Under the pieces are notes generated by a model, which was not told where the DNA came from, ran no database searches, and worked only from the letters and a program-made list of their open reading frames with translations. The position numbers were made by a program, and so were the translations under genes. Of a DNA stretch of 64,000 nucleotides, positions 35,561 to 44,466 are shown one piece after another (position 1 is the first letter of the stretch; every line of letters starts with the position of its first letter). The stretch covers positions 1,674,001 to 1,738,000 of the forward strand of contig NZ_KQ031382.1 in NCBI RefSeq assembly GCF_000384335.2. The letters are read 5' to 3'. The DNA comes from Hyphomicrobium sp. 99. GTDB lineage: Bacteria; Pseudomonadota; Alphaproteobacteria; Rhizobiales; Hyphomicrobiaceae.

Positions 35561-35993
35561 TATCGCTCCGCCTGAGCCTGTTTATTGAAAAGATTCGTAC
35601 AGTGATTGATCCCTGAGTTGGTCCGGCGAGCGTCGCAATCGCATGGACCCAAAAGAATACGTCCCCCGTCGGAAGCGGCGTTAACGAGACGCAAGCAGAT
35701 GATTTTGCGACATAAACCAATTTAAACCAGAAATTACCGCAATTGATCCGACGTGGCCATGTTAGGGAACGTCGAATTACCTTCAAGTCAAAAAAATCAC
35801 CAAAAAGAAACGGCTTTGACTGTTTCGCAGGCACAAAATCCAGATTCTATCGATATTAAATACGCTTAGACATTTTATCGCATGTGCGAACCTACTTTGG
35901 GCGGAATTGGTCTAGCCCGGTTGCATTCTGTTCGGAAATAGCGAATTCTCTTTCTTATCGGGGTGCAATTCCTCGGAAATTGGAATTCCGCGC
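35561..35993. other. Divergent control region between the methylated-amine operon and the regulator pair
   Basis: 433 bases with no supported gene. The middle (35690-35880) is notably A/T-rich (runs such as TCAAAAAAATCACCAAAAAG), as expected for a regulated promoter. I see no clear GntR palindrome or sigma-54 site. Confidence 0.55.
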
Positions 35994-36749
35994 GTGCCTG
36001 TGGACGAAACCAAAAATTGGACTGATCTGACAGTCAGCGCATTCGCAGCATTGGGACGTGGGCGGACGAATGACGCTGCCCGATTGTGGCTCCAGGCGGC
36101 GGCAGTGGTGGATGAGGCGACCTCTACCGCATCGATCATCGCCGCCAGCCACTCGAACGCCGGCATTGCGCATCTCATCCTCGAGAACCGTCGTGAGGCT
36201 GATGTTGATTTTCGCGAAGCCGATGAGCGTTGGAGCGAAGTGATCGAAAGCGTCGCGACACTCGACATACCGATGACCGGTTCGAGTTCGTTTCACTTCC
36301 GTCTCGCAACGAAAGTTCCGCAGCTGCTGATCGAGGCTGGCCGGCGGCGATATCGTCATATCGCCGAGGCAGCGCAGGCGATCACGCGCTTCAATCGTCT
36401 GTTTGTCGATGCGGACAATCTGGCGTCCGGATTGGTCGACCGCGAGGCGCGCGAGCTTGCTTCCACGCTTGGCGAAATCTTGGGTTCAGCCTCAGCCGAA
36501 GTTTGCCTACTTACGATGACGAGCGAGCGTGCCGACGACGCGACCATCTTCTCTCACTACAACTCAAAAATAGCGGATTTTGCTCACCGTCAGCCCGCGC
36601 TTGCGAGCGCGCTCTCGGCAGACTGCGCGGCTTTTGAAAAAGCTGTCGCGCTCACCGCGCTGCTGGGGCCTCGGGCATTTTCCGCCATCGAGCGCCAGAA
36701 GGAAAACGCCGAAACCCGCTTCGAAAATTCAAACGTCACCAGAACCTGA
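35994..36749 (+). CDS. Uncharacterised helical-repeat protein upstream of the GntR regulator
   Basis: 251 residues from a GTG start. I do not recognise a named family. The N-terminal ~75 residues look like tetratricopeptide-type helix pairs (AFAALGRGRTNDAARLWLQA, ASHSNAGIAHLILENRREAD, FREADERWSEV), and the remainder is also predicted helical by eye, with no signal peptide or membrane segment. Nine bases separate it from the GntR gene, so they are likely co-transcribed, and it is divergent from the tmm/dmm operon. A role in sensing or assembly for methylated amine oxidation is possible, but this is context only. Confidence 0.65.
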   Translation: MPVDETKNWTDLTVSAFAALGRGRTNDAARLWLQAAAVVDEATSTASIIAASHSNAGIAHLILENRREADVDFREADERWSEVIESVATLDIPMTGSSSFHFRLATKVPQLLIEAGRRRYRHIAEAAQAITRFNRLFVDADNLASGLVDREARELASTLGEILGSASAEVCLLTMTSERADDATIFSHYNSKIADFAHRQPALASALSADCAAFEKAVALTALLGPRAFSAIERQKENAETRFENSNVTRT

Positions 36750-36758
36750 GCTGAAACC

Positions 36759-37529
36759 ATGTCTGACACATACGACTTCGAATCGCCGCCTTGGATCGAT
36801 GATGTAGCGCGCCATCCGCTCGTCACGCCGCGCGTGAAGGAGATCGCGACTAGCCTTTTTGCGCGCTTTGCTTCGGGAGAATATCAGTTCGGAACACGAA
36901 TTCCGGCCGAACGGGATTTGGCTGATGCCTTCGGCGACAGCCGCGCAACGATACGCCAGGCGCTCGAATTCTTGTCGACGTACGGCATTGTAGCCCGGCG
37001 ACCGGGCAGCGGAACGTTCGTCTCATACCAAAAAAAGCGTTCGCCTCGCGAGAGCCGCAATGGACGCGCATCCGCCTTTCTCGATGTCGATCAACTCGCC
37101 GAGACAGCATCTCCGTTCGCAATGAATATCGCCAGTTCCATTCTGGCGCCCGAGATAACCCGCCTCGCGACGATCTACATGTCGACGCGCGACATCGCCG
37201 ATCTTCAAGGCCAGCTCACCCGCCTCGAAGCAATCGTGACTGAAGCCGACGAGTTCGCTACGTTGGAACAAGAGTTTCTGATGAGCATCGCTCGAGGGAC
37301 ACACAACTCGCTGATCGTCGCGATGTACGCCATTGTGCACGAAGTGCGCGGCCATCCGCAGTGGGCCGCAGCGCGCCAGCAGGTGCTGACCCCGGCAAAG
37401 ATCAAGAGCATCCAGTTGATGTTCAGATCGCTCTACGACGCCATCGAAAGGCGAAATGTCGAGACCGCCGTAGAGATCATCAAGCTCTACGTCGCCAATG
37501 CCCACGAAGACATGATCTACGAATCGTGA
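36759..37529 (+). CDS. GntR-family regulator (FadR/FCD type)
   Basis: 256 residues. The winged helix spans about 25-90: RVKEIATSLFARFASGEYQF, GTRIPAERDLADAFGDSR, ATIRQALEFLSTYGIVARRP and GSGTFVSYQ, a textbook GntR pattern. The C-terminal all-helical part (about 115-250) fits an FCD effector domain, including EITRLATIYMSTRDIADLQ, EFLMSIARGTHNSLI and the final AVEIIKLYVANAHEDM. It most likely controls the divergent methylated-amine operon. Its 3' end overlaps the converging solute-binding-protein gene by 13 bases, an unusual antisense overlap. Confidence 0.9.
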   Translation: MSDTYDFESPPWIDDVARHPLVTPRVKEIATSLFARFASGEYQFGTRIPAERDLADAFGDSRATIRQALEFLSTYGIVARRPGSGTFVSYQKKRSPRESRNGRASAFLDVDQLAETASPFAMNIASSILAPEITRLATIYMSTRDIADLQGQLTRLEAIVTEADEFATLEQEFLMSIARGTHNSLIVAMYAIVHEVRGHPQWAAARQQVLTPAKIKSIQLMFRSLYDAIERRNVETAVEIIKLYVANAHEDMIYES

Positions 37530-38827
37530 GCGGTCAGCCGATCGAGCGTCTCGGCGGAAGCCGCAAGGTGCTCGCGCTGGTCCCACATCAGGTTCAACGC
37601 CCGCATGTGCTTGACGAGTATTGACCGGTGTTTCGACCACCAGTCCGCGATCGAACAGAACTCCTGAATCCGTGCCTTGCCGTCGATGATCGCAACGACA
37701 GGCCAATCCCCGACGAGCGCGTTATCGATCCCGAACAGATCCTTCCCCCACCATCTGGCTTCGCCGAAAGCGTGGGGACCGACGCCGCCGACCTTCATCG
37801 CCGCGAGCACGGAGAAGGGCTCGAAAGTGCGCGCCCGCTGCACGGCTGATTTCCAGAGTTCCAGCGTCGACGCATATTCCCACGACACAGCACTCCATGT
37901 TCCGGGAAAGCGACGGCAGAATTCGTCGTAGAATTTGCCGGGATCTTCGAAGTTCACATGACTCTCGTTGAGACGAGGATCATCGAAGTCCGGAAACTGA
38001 AAGACGAAGCCTTCCATGAATTCGGCGCTCGTGCGCCGGATGAGTTCGGGATAGTTGTCGCACGTGCACGACAAGAGGTGCCCACTAAAACCGCGTTTGA
38101 AGGCCTCGATCGTGAGCGCGTGCACGAAGGGCTCATAGGCCGTATCCCAGCAGAGAATGTCCGGCTTCTTCGCCATCAACTCATCGACGATCGGCCCGAA
38201 ATCGCTTGTATCTGGATCGAACAGCCGCTCCGCGACAAGCTCGATTCCAGCCGCTTCGAACGCCGCTCGATAGGTTGCGATCGACGGCAGTCCGAGAAGA
38301 TCGCGCTGCGCGCACAAGGCCGCGGTCTTGATCTCGGGATGTTTCCGCTTCAGCCACTCGACGCCCGTGACGTTGAAGATCGGATGCACCTCGCTGGGCG
38401 CAACGAGCGTCGGCACGTCCGGCGAAAGGTCACTCGGCAGAAGCGTTGCCACGAGCATCCGATGCTGACTGATGAGCCGTCTGACTTCCGCCGTCAGATC
38501 ATCGCCGCCGATCATAAGGATGAGCTTCACGCCATCTTCCATGATCAGCTTCCGTGCACCTTGAAGTGCGCGGTCCGGCTGATACATGGTGTCGTACTGA
38601 ATGAGCTCGAGCATGTATCTGCGGCTGCCGATCTTCAGCCCGCCGGCAGCGTTGATGCGCTCGACCCAAATGAGGCCCCCGTTGAGTCCGGGGAGAGCCC
38701 AGGCCTTGACCGGACCGGTGAGGGGGGCGAGAAACCCGATCTTCAAAATTGTTTGAGATCCGAGCCCGAAGTCCCTCATTGCAACCGCCAGAGCCGATGC
38801 AACGGCGCTTCTGGGTCTAACGGCCAT
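37517..38827 (-). CDS. Type-1 periplasmic-binding-fold protein (urea/amide/branched-chain amino acid type) without clear signal peptide
   Basis: 436 residues. The fold begins with LKIGFLAPLTGPVKAWALPG, the typical opening of Leu/Ile/Val- and urea/amide-binding proteins, followed by AAGGLKIGSRRYMLELIQYD, GVKLILMIGGDDLTAEVRRL and ILCWDTAYEPFVHALTIEAF. The N-terminus MAVRPRSAVASALAVAMRDF is short and not a convincing export signal; a start at the Met of MRDFGLG (38779) would remove it entirely. No permease or ATPase genes are adjacent. It could be a cytoplasmic sensor of the AmiC kind, or an orphan binding protein. Convergent 13-base overlap with the GntR gene. Confidence 0.75.
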   Translation of the reverse strand: MAVRPRSAVASALAVAMRDFGLGSQTILKIGFLAPLTGPVKAWALPGLNGGLIWVERINAAGGLKIGSRRYMLELIQYDTMYQPDRALQGARKLIMEDGVKLILMIGGDDLTAEVRRLISQHRMLVATLLPSDLSPDVPTLVAPSEVHPIFNVTGVEWLKRKHPEIKTAALCAQRDLLGLPSIATYRAAFEAAGIELVAERLFDPDTSDFGPIVDELMAKKPDILCWDTAYEPFVHALTIEAFKRGFSGHLLSCTCDNYPELIRRTSAEFMEGFVFQFPDFDDPRLNESHVNFEDPGKFYDEFCRRFPGTWSAVSWEYASTLELWKSAVQRARTFEPFSVLAAMKVGGVGPHAFGEARWWGKDLFGIDNALVGDWPVVAIIDGKARIQEFCSIADWWSKHRSILVKHMRALNLMWDQREHLAASAETLDRLTAHDS

Positions 38828-39036
38828 GGTCTGGCTTTACCGGACTTGAAAATTGTCGAGGCACTGGTTCAACTTCTTGGCATCTTGTCAGGGCCGCGCG
38901 CAATCGCGTCAGCCTTCACTTATTGAAGAACTTACGATGACGCTGAACGCGGCGCTAGGTCCTGTCGATAGAGCCGCGCAAAGAAGTTCGAGCGCCGTTC
39001 CGCAACAGCGAAAAATGGGCAACCTCTCAGCCGCAG

Positions 39037-40077
39037 CTAGTGGGTCGCTCCGGTGGTTGCGATTGCTGACGTTTCGATCGAGGGCGCAGGTTGTCCAGGT
39101 TTGGCGGCGATCTCAAGCTGGTGGGTGCCGCGGACTTTCGTCAGAAAGCTATCGAGACTCGGACCCCAGATATCCCAGCCTTGCCGATCGTCAGCGATCG
39201 AGTGCCCGTCGCTGCCGTAGGCGGGAAGAATGTGTTCTTCCGCGTTGCCCCCGGCGCGATTCCAGGCTTGCGCCAAATCTTCCGCGAGAGCCGGTCCGAA
39301 ATAGCTGTCGTTCTCGGCGTAAAACCAGATGCTCGGAACGTGCGCCTTGCCGCCGTACGTGTTGGCCGCCGAAACCAGATCCTCACGTCCGCAAACGGCG
39401 TTGGAGCGGCCGTAGGCGTGACCGCCGCGTCCGCCAGCAAAATTCACGATGGCCTGCACCTGCGGGAGATTGCGCGCAGCAAGCGCCAGTGATGCCCATC
39501 CACCCGTCGAGACACCGGCGACGATCGTCTCCTTCTGGGCGACGAACGATTGCTGGCTCATGTAATTGACGGTCGCCGCGATATCATCGGCCGCGATGGT
39601 GCCGGACAGATAATGGTTCGGGTGGTCGCACGTCCCGATCGCTTCCGAGAGCGGGCCGCCGGTTGCGCCGTGGCCGCGACGCTGCGGCAGCACGACGGCA
39701 TAGCCGCGCTCGACGAACCACCGCGACAGCCAATAGTAGACCGGCATGGAAACGGCGAGGCGCGTCGCTTCATCCGTACCGTGATTGATCACGACGAGCG
39801 GATATTTCTTATTGGGGTCCGATGGATCGGCCTCGGGACGGAAGACAGTCGCGCGCAGCGCTCGTCCTTCTTCGCCGCTCGGCATAATCCAAAGCTGCTC
39901 GCGCATGCGCGCGCCTTCGGGCCCGAAAGGGCCGAACTGACGGTCGTCCGCATTTGCGGGCCAGCACGACAGCATCGTCAGCATCATCAGTGCGGCGATC
40001 AAAATGTATTGGGTATTCACAAGCCGGGCCGATCTGCCCATCGACTGGGACAGAAAAGTTCCCCTTACGAAATCCAT
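39037..40077 (-). CDS. Secreted alpha/beta hydrolase (dienelactone-hydrolase-like)
   Basis: 346 residues. The start has GGGGA seven bases upstream. The hydrophobic stretch TQYILIAALMMLTMLSCWPA with NADD after it looks like a signal peptide cleaved near residue 44; the Cys just before could alternatively hint at a lipoprotein, but the lipobox is poor. The hydrolase core shows YPLVVINHGTD, VVLPQRRGHG, the nucleophile elbow GVSTGG (G-x-S-x-G), a candidate Asp in YAENDSYFG and His in YGSDGHSIADD. It probably cleaves an ester or peptide in the periplasm. It stands alone and substrate is unknown. Confidence 0.82.
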   Translation of the reverse strand: MDFVRGTFLSQSMGRSARLVNTQYILIAALMMLTMLSCWPANADDRQFGPFGPEGARMREQLWIMPSGEEGRALRATVFRPEADPSDPNKKYPLVVINHGTDEATRLAVSMPVYYWLSRWFVERGYAVVLPQRRGHGATGGPLSEAIGTCDHPNHYLSGTIAADDIAATVNYMSQQSFVAQKETIVAGVSTGGWASLALAARNLPQVQAIVNFAGGRGGHAYGRSNAVCGREDLVSAANTYGGKAHVPSIWFYAENDSYFGPALAEDLAQAWNRAGGNAEEHILPAYGSDGHSIADDRQGWDIWGPSLDSFLTKVRGTHQLEIAAKPGQPAPSIETSAIATTGATH

Positions 40078-40292
40078 TAACAGTTCCCCGTGCGATCGTA
40101 TTCTTGCACCGCCAGTGGAAAGCGCTGGCGCGTCTCAGTCAAGGGCCCCAGCGACACACCTTGATTTGATGCACAAAATGCCGGTTTTCCTGCGCATTTT
40201 GCGGTCTGAGCGTGGCTTCCCTGAACCGGCTTGGTCTCACAATTTCCGCATTTCACACAGCGCGGGCACAGGCAGAAGAGGCTTTTTCGATG

Positions 40293-40326
40293 CGGCAAAA
40301 GAAAGCGCCGGGACATGCCCGGCGCT
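40293..40326 (-). terminator. Terminator of the His-rich small protein gene
   Basis: A perfect 9-base stem (AGCGCCGGG, 40304-40312, with 40318-40326) and a 5-base loop. Read on the minus strand it is followed by TTTCTTTT. It lies 28 bases after the stop of the gene at 40355-40762. Confidence 0.75.
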
Positions 40327-40354
40327 CGTAACCGCTAATCGCTGTGTCGGGCCG

Positions 40355-40762
40355 TTACCACCAGCACAAGCCAATGCAGTAGCCGTACCGGGGATAATCA
40401 TGGCGCCGGTACGCCGGCTGATACGAGTTGTAATAATAGTGCCGCCGATACTCTTGGTTATGGCGGTGATAGTAGCGGTGACGCCAGTACCGGTCGCGCC
40501 AGTGCCGATGACGCCAGCCGTGATGATGCCCGTACCCGTTACCCCAATGGCGGTGATGCCAGCCATGATGCCGGTAGCCGCAGTGGCGATAACCGTGGCG
40601 CCACCAGCAACGATAGCGCGCTTGCTGAACGACTTCGGGCTGGTCCCCCTTCAACGTCAAAACGTTGCTCGTAATCACCGCGGCCCGCGCCGGCTGGGCA
40701 TTCACCCCAAATAGAACGGCCATCGCGCAGCTCAGCGCGATGAGCGAAAGCAATTTTTTCAT
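40355..40762 (-). CDS. Small secreted His/Arg/Tyr-rich protein
   Basis: 135 residues from MKKLLSLIALSCAMAVLFG, with GGGAGGG before the ATG. The signal peptide is cleaved near AQPARA (about residue 27). The mature part has a short polar leader (VITSNVLTLKGDQPEVVQQA). The rest is low-complexity, dominated by His, Arg, Tyr and Trp (patterns such as HRHWRDRYWRHRYYHRH), ending CIGLCWW with a Cys pair. Such secreted GYR/HRY-rich proteins are common in Hyphomicrobiales and have no known function; metal or surface binding is a guess. Confidence 0.75.
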   Translation of the reverse strand: MKKLLSLIALSCAMAVLFGVNAQPARAAVITSNVLTLKGDQPEVVQQARYRCWWRHGYRHCGYRHHGWHHRHWGNGYGHHHGWRHRHWRDRYWRHRYYHRHNQEYRRHYYYNSYQPAYRRHDYPRYGYCIGLCWW

Positions 40763-41295
40763 GGGCTCCCTCCCGATCACAATCAGCCTCGGGCGCCGTG
40801 CGACGTTCCGAGGACAGAGCGTTCTGGATACAGCATTTGGCAAATGTCAGTACAACCCCAATCCGGCGCAAATGAACCGGACGAAAGCCGCTTGTGACGG
40901 CACTGTGGCTCGTTCGCGCCACCATTGAGAGCGCCGTTGAGACGGAAGCGATAACGCAGAAGCGATGAGCAAAAACCTCGGGTGTACTTTTCAGTAGATT
41001 ACTGGCGGCTTGGCCTTGCTCAGCGGATGGGCTTCGATATAGTGATGTAAGAGTATGAAATTAAATAATATTTTTCACAGCTGATTATAACCTTCCCACG
41101 CTTAAAGGGAGTGTCGGCAGACCATATGCGTTCGCCGACGCAAATATCGCACGTTCCAGCACGGGTACTGCTGTGCAAAGCGCTGTCGGTCGAGCGAGCG
41201 AGCCCTGTGCCGTAATAGTGAGCCGGCGTCCGTTGCGCCGGGGGCGGCATCTGATCACGAACCTGCTCAGCACATTTTAAGGCGACCGGTCGCGA
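40763..41295. other. Long intergenic region with no gene recognised
   Basis: 533 bases. Short open frames on both strands lack ribosome-binding sites and coherent composition. The stretch 41030-41090 is A/T-rich. A 12-base perfect palindrome (GCGACCGGTCGC, 41282-41293) lies just after the stop of the converging HAD gene. Confidence 0.5.
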
Positions 41296-42021
41296 CTAAC
41301 TGACCGATTCAAAAATGCGATCGCTGATTTGCGGGTCGTCTGGCAGAAGATAATTCGGGTTCAGATCGTTTAATTCGGGAATTGTCTTTGAATGCGCGAT
41401 GTCGTCGATCGATTCGATAACGTAAAAGCGATTATTCGCGGCTTTTAAAAGCGGAGTATCTGCGAGCGAGTTGCCAAATGCCGTGGATATGGAGAATTCC
41501 TTTTTCAGAATTTCAATCGCATTTTCTTTCTCCGACAGATTACCGAAATTTTGCGAAACGCGCCGTGTGTGGATGCCGCGATTGTCCTTCTCGATTTGCA
41601 GCGCCAGAACGCGATCTGCATGGATCTGCGGCGCAAATGCTTCAAGGACCTCGACTGGGCTTCCGCTGACCACGATAATGGTCATTCCCATCTTGGACAG
41701 TCGCGCGGTGGTGTCCCTGGCAAATGAGAAAAGACCATTGTCCTGCTTGGCGAATTGGATTGCGACCTCGCGCACATCATCAGCCGCGATCCCTTCCAGG
41801 GTCGCTGCATAGGCGTCGGCAATGTCATCGATCAAGTCGCCGTACGAAATGCGTTCGGCATGAAAATCGTCAAAAATTTCCGTTACGCGATTTTGATGGA
41901 CGGCTGGCAAGTTCAATTCTCGACTGAGAAACGGCATCCAGTCGAGGAACATATAGCCCTTGCGTAGCGTGCCGTCCCAATCCACAAGGCAAGCGCTCGG
42001 TTTTTCGTCTTTGTATTCCAT
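41296..42021 (-). CDS. HAD-superfamily phosphatase, subfamily IB type
   Basis: 241 residues. The nucleophile motif is LVDWDGTLRKG (D-x-D-G-T near residue 14). Motif II is IIVVSGSP near 115, motif III includes the Lys of SEKENAIEILKKE, and motif IV is FGNSLADTPLL with the acidic Asp. A helical cap lies between motifs I and II. This pattern is that of phosphoserine and phosphorylcholine/phosphoethanolamine phosphatases. It is divergent from a second HAD gene at the left edge of the kinase/phospho-lyase/demethylase region, so a phosphorylated amino-alcohol is a reasonable substrate, but that is inference. Base composition is slightly more A/T-rich than the operons nearby. Confidence 0.8.
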   Translation of the reverse strand: MEYKDEKPSACLVDWDGTLRKGYMFLDWMPFLSRELNLPAVHQNRVTEIFDDFHAERISYGDLIDDIADAYAATLEGIAADDVREVAIQFAKQDNGLFSFARDTTARLSKMGMTIIVVSGSPVEVLEAFAPQIHADRVLALQIEKDNRGIHTRRVSQNFGNLSEKENAIEILKKEFSISTAFGNSLADTPLLKAANNRFYVIESIDDIAHSKTIPELNDLNPNYLLPDDPQISDRIFESVS

Positions 42022-42203
42022 TTATGGATCTTTCTCTCTTTGCGGCATGGCGCAGTTATCCGTCGCGCGACGAGCGTCGCGTCAATAGGAAGCGCCAATA
42101 GGATTCAAATGGTTTTTGTGATGCGGGCTACTCGCTATATGCGATTTAGCGATCTATAACGCCACGATCATTGAACCTCACGATAAGGCGCGGTTGAAAG
42201 TCG

Positions 42204-42932
42204 ATGAACCAGATCAAAGGTCTCCTTTTCGATAAAGACGGCACTATTCTGGATTTCTATAAGACGTGGATTCCCATCAACCGAAGCATGGCGCTGGACG
42301 CTGCAGGTGGAGACGTCGAACTCGCTGCTGAGCTGCTCCGAGCAAGCGGTCATGATCCGGATACCGATATCGTCGCGCCAGGCGCTGTGCTGGTCGGGGC
42401 CGATGCCAGCGAGCTCGCCATATTTTTTGCCGATTTTCTGAAAGAACGGGCGCCGCCGAATTTGCTCGAAATCATTGCGAGGAATTTTCGCGAAGGCGGC
42501 GCCAAGTACGCAACGTTGATCGACGGCGCGACTGATGAAATCGCGAGGTTAGGTTCTTCGGGATACCGGCTAGGGCTTGCGACGAATGATACCTTTGATG
42601 GCCTGGAAGCGTCGCTAGGGCGCTTCGGGCAACTGCTCGACATGTTTGAATTTCGCGTCGGGTGCGACAGCGGCCACGGTGCGAAGCCTGATCCGGGAAT
42701 GGGATTGGCGTTTGCTGAACTCGTCGGGCTCGAGCCGTCTGCCTGCGCGATCATCGGAGATTCAACCCACGACCTCGAGATGGGCCGACGCGCGGGCTTC
42801 GGACTTTGTGTTGGCGTTCTTACCGGTCCGTCTCGGCGCGCCGACCTTGAGCCGCACGCGGATATCGTGATCGACAGCATCCTCGATCTCACCAAAGTCC
42901 TCGGGGAACGCGGCGCGGGGGCGCCCGAATAA
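42204..42932 (+). CDS. HAD-superfamily hydrolase, phosphoglycolate-phosphatase-like
   Basis: 242 residues. Motif I is GLLFDKDGTILDF (Asp nucleophile at about residue 10), followed by a helical cap, then motif II in LGLATNDT, the Lys in GHGAKPDPGMGLAFAE and motif IV in CAIIGDSTHDLEMGRRAG. This is the Gph/YjjG/beta-phosphoglucomutase type. It is divergent to the other HAD gene (182 bases between starts) and 163 bases upstream of the phospho-lyase-like gene on the same strand. A role in the phosphorylated-intermediate pathway is likely from context; the substrate is not determinable here. Confidence 0.82.
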   Translation: MNQIKGLLFDKDGTILDFYKTWIPINRSMALDAAGGDVELAAELLRASGHDPDTDIVAPGAVLVGADASELAIFFADFLKERAPPNLLEIIARNFREGGAKYATLIDGATDEIARLGSSGYRLGLATNDTFDGLEASLGRFGQLLDMFEFRVGCDSGHGAKPDPGMGLAFAELVGLEPSACAIIGDSTHDLEMGRRAGFGLCVGVLTGPSRRADLEPHADIVIDSILDLTKVLGERGAGAPE

Positions 42933-43095
42933 AGCGCTCGCGCTTGCAAAAGTGTTGTACTCGTCGCAGAAAATGTTGCAATCTCCAAAATCGTGATCAT
43001 GGATCGGTCCTAGGTAGCGGGGACCGGCTGTCATGATTGCCGCCCCGCGCCAGGAATATGACCCGCGCGCATGGGCGGATTTTTTGGAGGATTGA

Positions 43096-44409
43096 ATGCC
43101 GGACAGTGGGCAAAAGACAGTCCAGATTCTGGAGCTCAATGCGTACGGCGGCGATCCGGAAAGTGGATCGCAAAGCCCGCTTCTGAAGCGCAGACTTCAG
43201 AATACCGGCGCATCATCGGTGCTCTTCTATCGCGAGCCCATCGAGATGGTTTCGGCGAGCGGCGCATGGATGACGGCTGCGGATGGCAAGCGCTATTTGG
43301 ATTTCTACAACAACGTCCCATCAGTCGGACATTGTCATCCGCACGTGGTCGCTGCTGTGGCAGATCAGATGGCCCGGCTCAATATCAACACGCGCTATTT
43401 GAATGCGCGCGTCGATGACTACCTCGACCGGCTGAAGTCAACGTTCCCATCCGCGCTCTCGAACGTCGTCCTTACATGCAGCGGCAGCGAGGCGAACGAT
43501 ATCGCGATGCGCGTCGCAATGGCGGCCACGGAGAAAACCGGCTTCATCGTCACTGAGAACGCCTATCACGGCAACACCGCATGCGTGACGGAGATTTCGC
43601 CGGCTGCTCTTAAGAAGCGCACGTTGCCGGATCATGTCATAGCTATTCCGGCTCCCACTTCGGGCCCGCTTGCCGGGAAAAACTTCGCTGCAGACGTGGA
43701 GCGCGCGATCTTCGAACTGGCGGCGCGCGGGCACGGACTTGCGGCATTCATCTGTGACTCGATTTTCTCGAGCGATGGAATTTTTGCAGATCCTGCAGGC
43801 TTTTTGAAAGAAGCCGTCGAGAAGACGCGAGAGGCGGGCGGCCTCTATATCGCGGATGAAGTTCAGCCGGGCTTTGCGCGCAGCGGTGATTCATTCTGGG
43901 GGTTCGGCCGCCACGGCGTTGAGCCCGACATCGTCACTATGGGAAAGCCGATTGGAAACGGTTTCCCAATGGCCGGCATGGCGACGCGCCCTGAGCTGCT
44001 CGAACGTTTCTGCCGCGACGTCGGCTACTTCAACACGTTTGGCGGCAATCCTGGTGCCGCTGCCGCAGGTATGGCTGTTCTTGAGGTCATCGAAGCCGAA
44101 GGGCTGCAAGAAAACGCGCGGAAAGTCGGCGGATATCTGAGGGGTAGACTCGAGGACATTGCGCGATCGGTATCGAGTATCGGCGAGGTTCGCGGTGCGG
44201 GTCTTTTTATTGGCGTCGATATCTGCAGCGATGGTCAGCCGGACGCGAAGAAGACTTCGGACGTGATCAATAAGCTCAAGGCCGAGGGCATATTGGTGGG
44301 TGCCGCTGGCGTGTTCGCCAATACGCTGAAATTGCGGCCCCCGTTGTGTCTGACTGAGAGCGAAGCCGACATCTTCGCCGACGCGTTGCGGGATGCTCTT
44401 TCGACCTGA
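43096..44409 (+). CDS. Class III PLP enzyme resembling ethanolamine-phosphate phospho-lyase
   Basis: 437 residues with a strong GGAGG site before the ATG. It has the class III aminotransferase fold: YLDFYNNVPSVGHCHPHVVA, TCSGSEANDIAMRVAMAAT, ENAYHGNTACVTEISP, ADEVQPGFARSGDSFWGF and the PLP lysine in IVTMGKPIGNGFPMAGMATR. The block NNVPSVGHCHP...LNINTRYLN closely resembles AGXT2L1/2 (human ETNPPL/PHYKPL), which eliminate phosphate and ammonia from phosphoethanolamine or phosphohydroxylysine rather than transaminate. Nearby choline/ethanolamine-kinase-like genes would supply such a phosphorylated amine. A plain transaminase on a glyoxylate-type acceptor is the alternative. Confidence 0.8.
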   Translation: MPDSGQKTVQILELNAYGGDPESGSQSPLLKRRLQNTGASSVLFYREPIEMVSASGAWMTAADGKRYLDFYNNVPSVGHCHPHVVAAVADQMARLNINTRYLNARVDDYLDRLKSTFPSALSNVVLTCSGSEANDIAMRVAMAATEKTGFIVTENAYHGNTACVTEISPAALKKRTLPDHVIAIPAPTSGPLAGKNFAADVERAIFELAARGHGLAAFICDSIFSSDGIFADPAGFLKEAVEKTREAGGLYIADEVQPGFARSGDSFWGFGRHGVEPDIVTMGKPIGNGFPMAGMATRPELLERFCRDVGYFNTFGGNPGAAAAGMAVLEVIEAEGLQENARKVGGYLRGRLEDIARSVSSIGEVRGAGLFIGVDICSDGQPDAKKTSDVINKLKAEGILVGAAGVFANTLKLRPPLCLTESEADIFADALRDALST

Positions 44410-44466
44410 AACGAGGAGCGAATTCCATTCGCGTTTTCGAGCGACGTCCCGTCGCCCTCGCGCGGC

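Noticed and set aside
35910..35935. Possible sigma-54 promoter before the helical protein gene
   Set aside because: TGG and TTGCA are present, but the GG to GC spacing is 12 bases instead of the required 10.
41020..41250. Open frames in the 533-base gap before the HAD gene
   Set aside because: Short, without ribosome-binding sites, and with no family resemblance.
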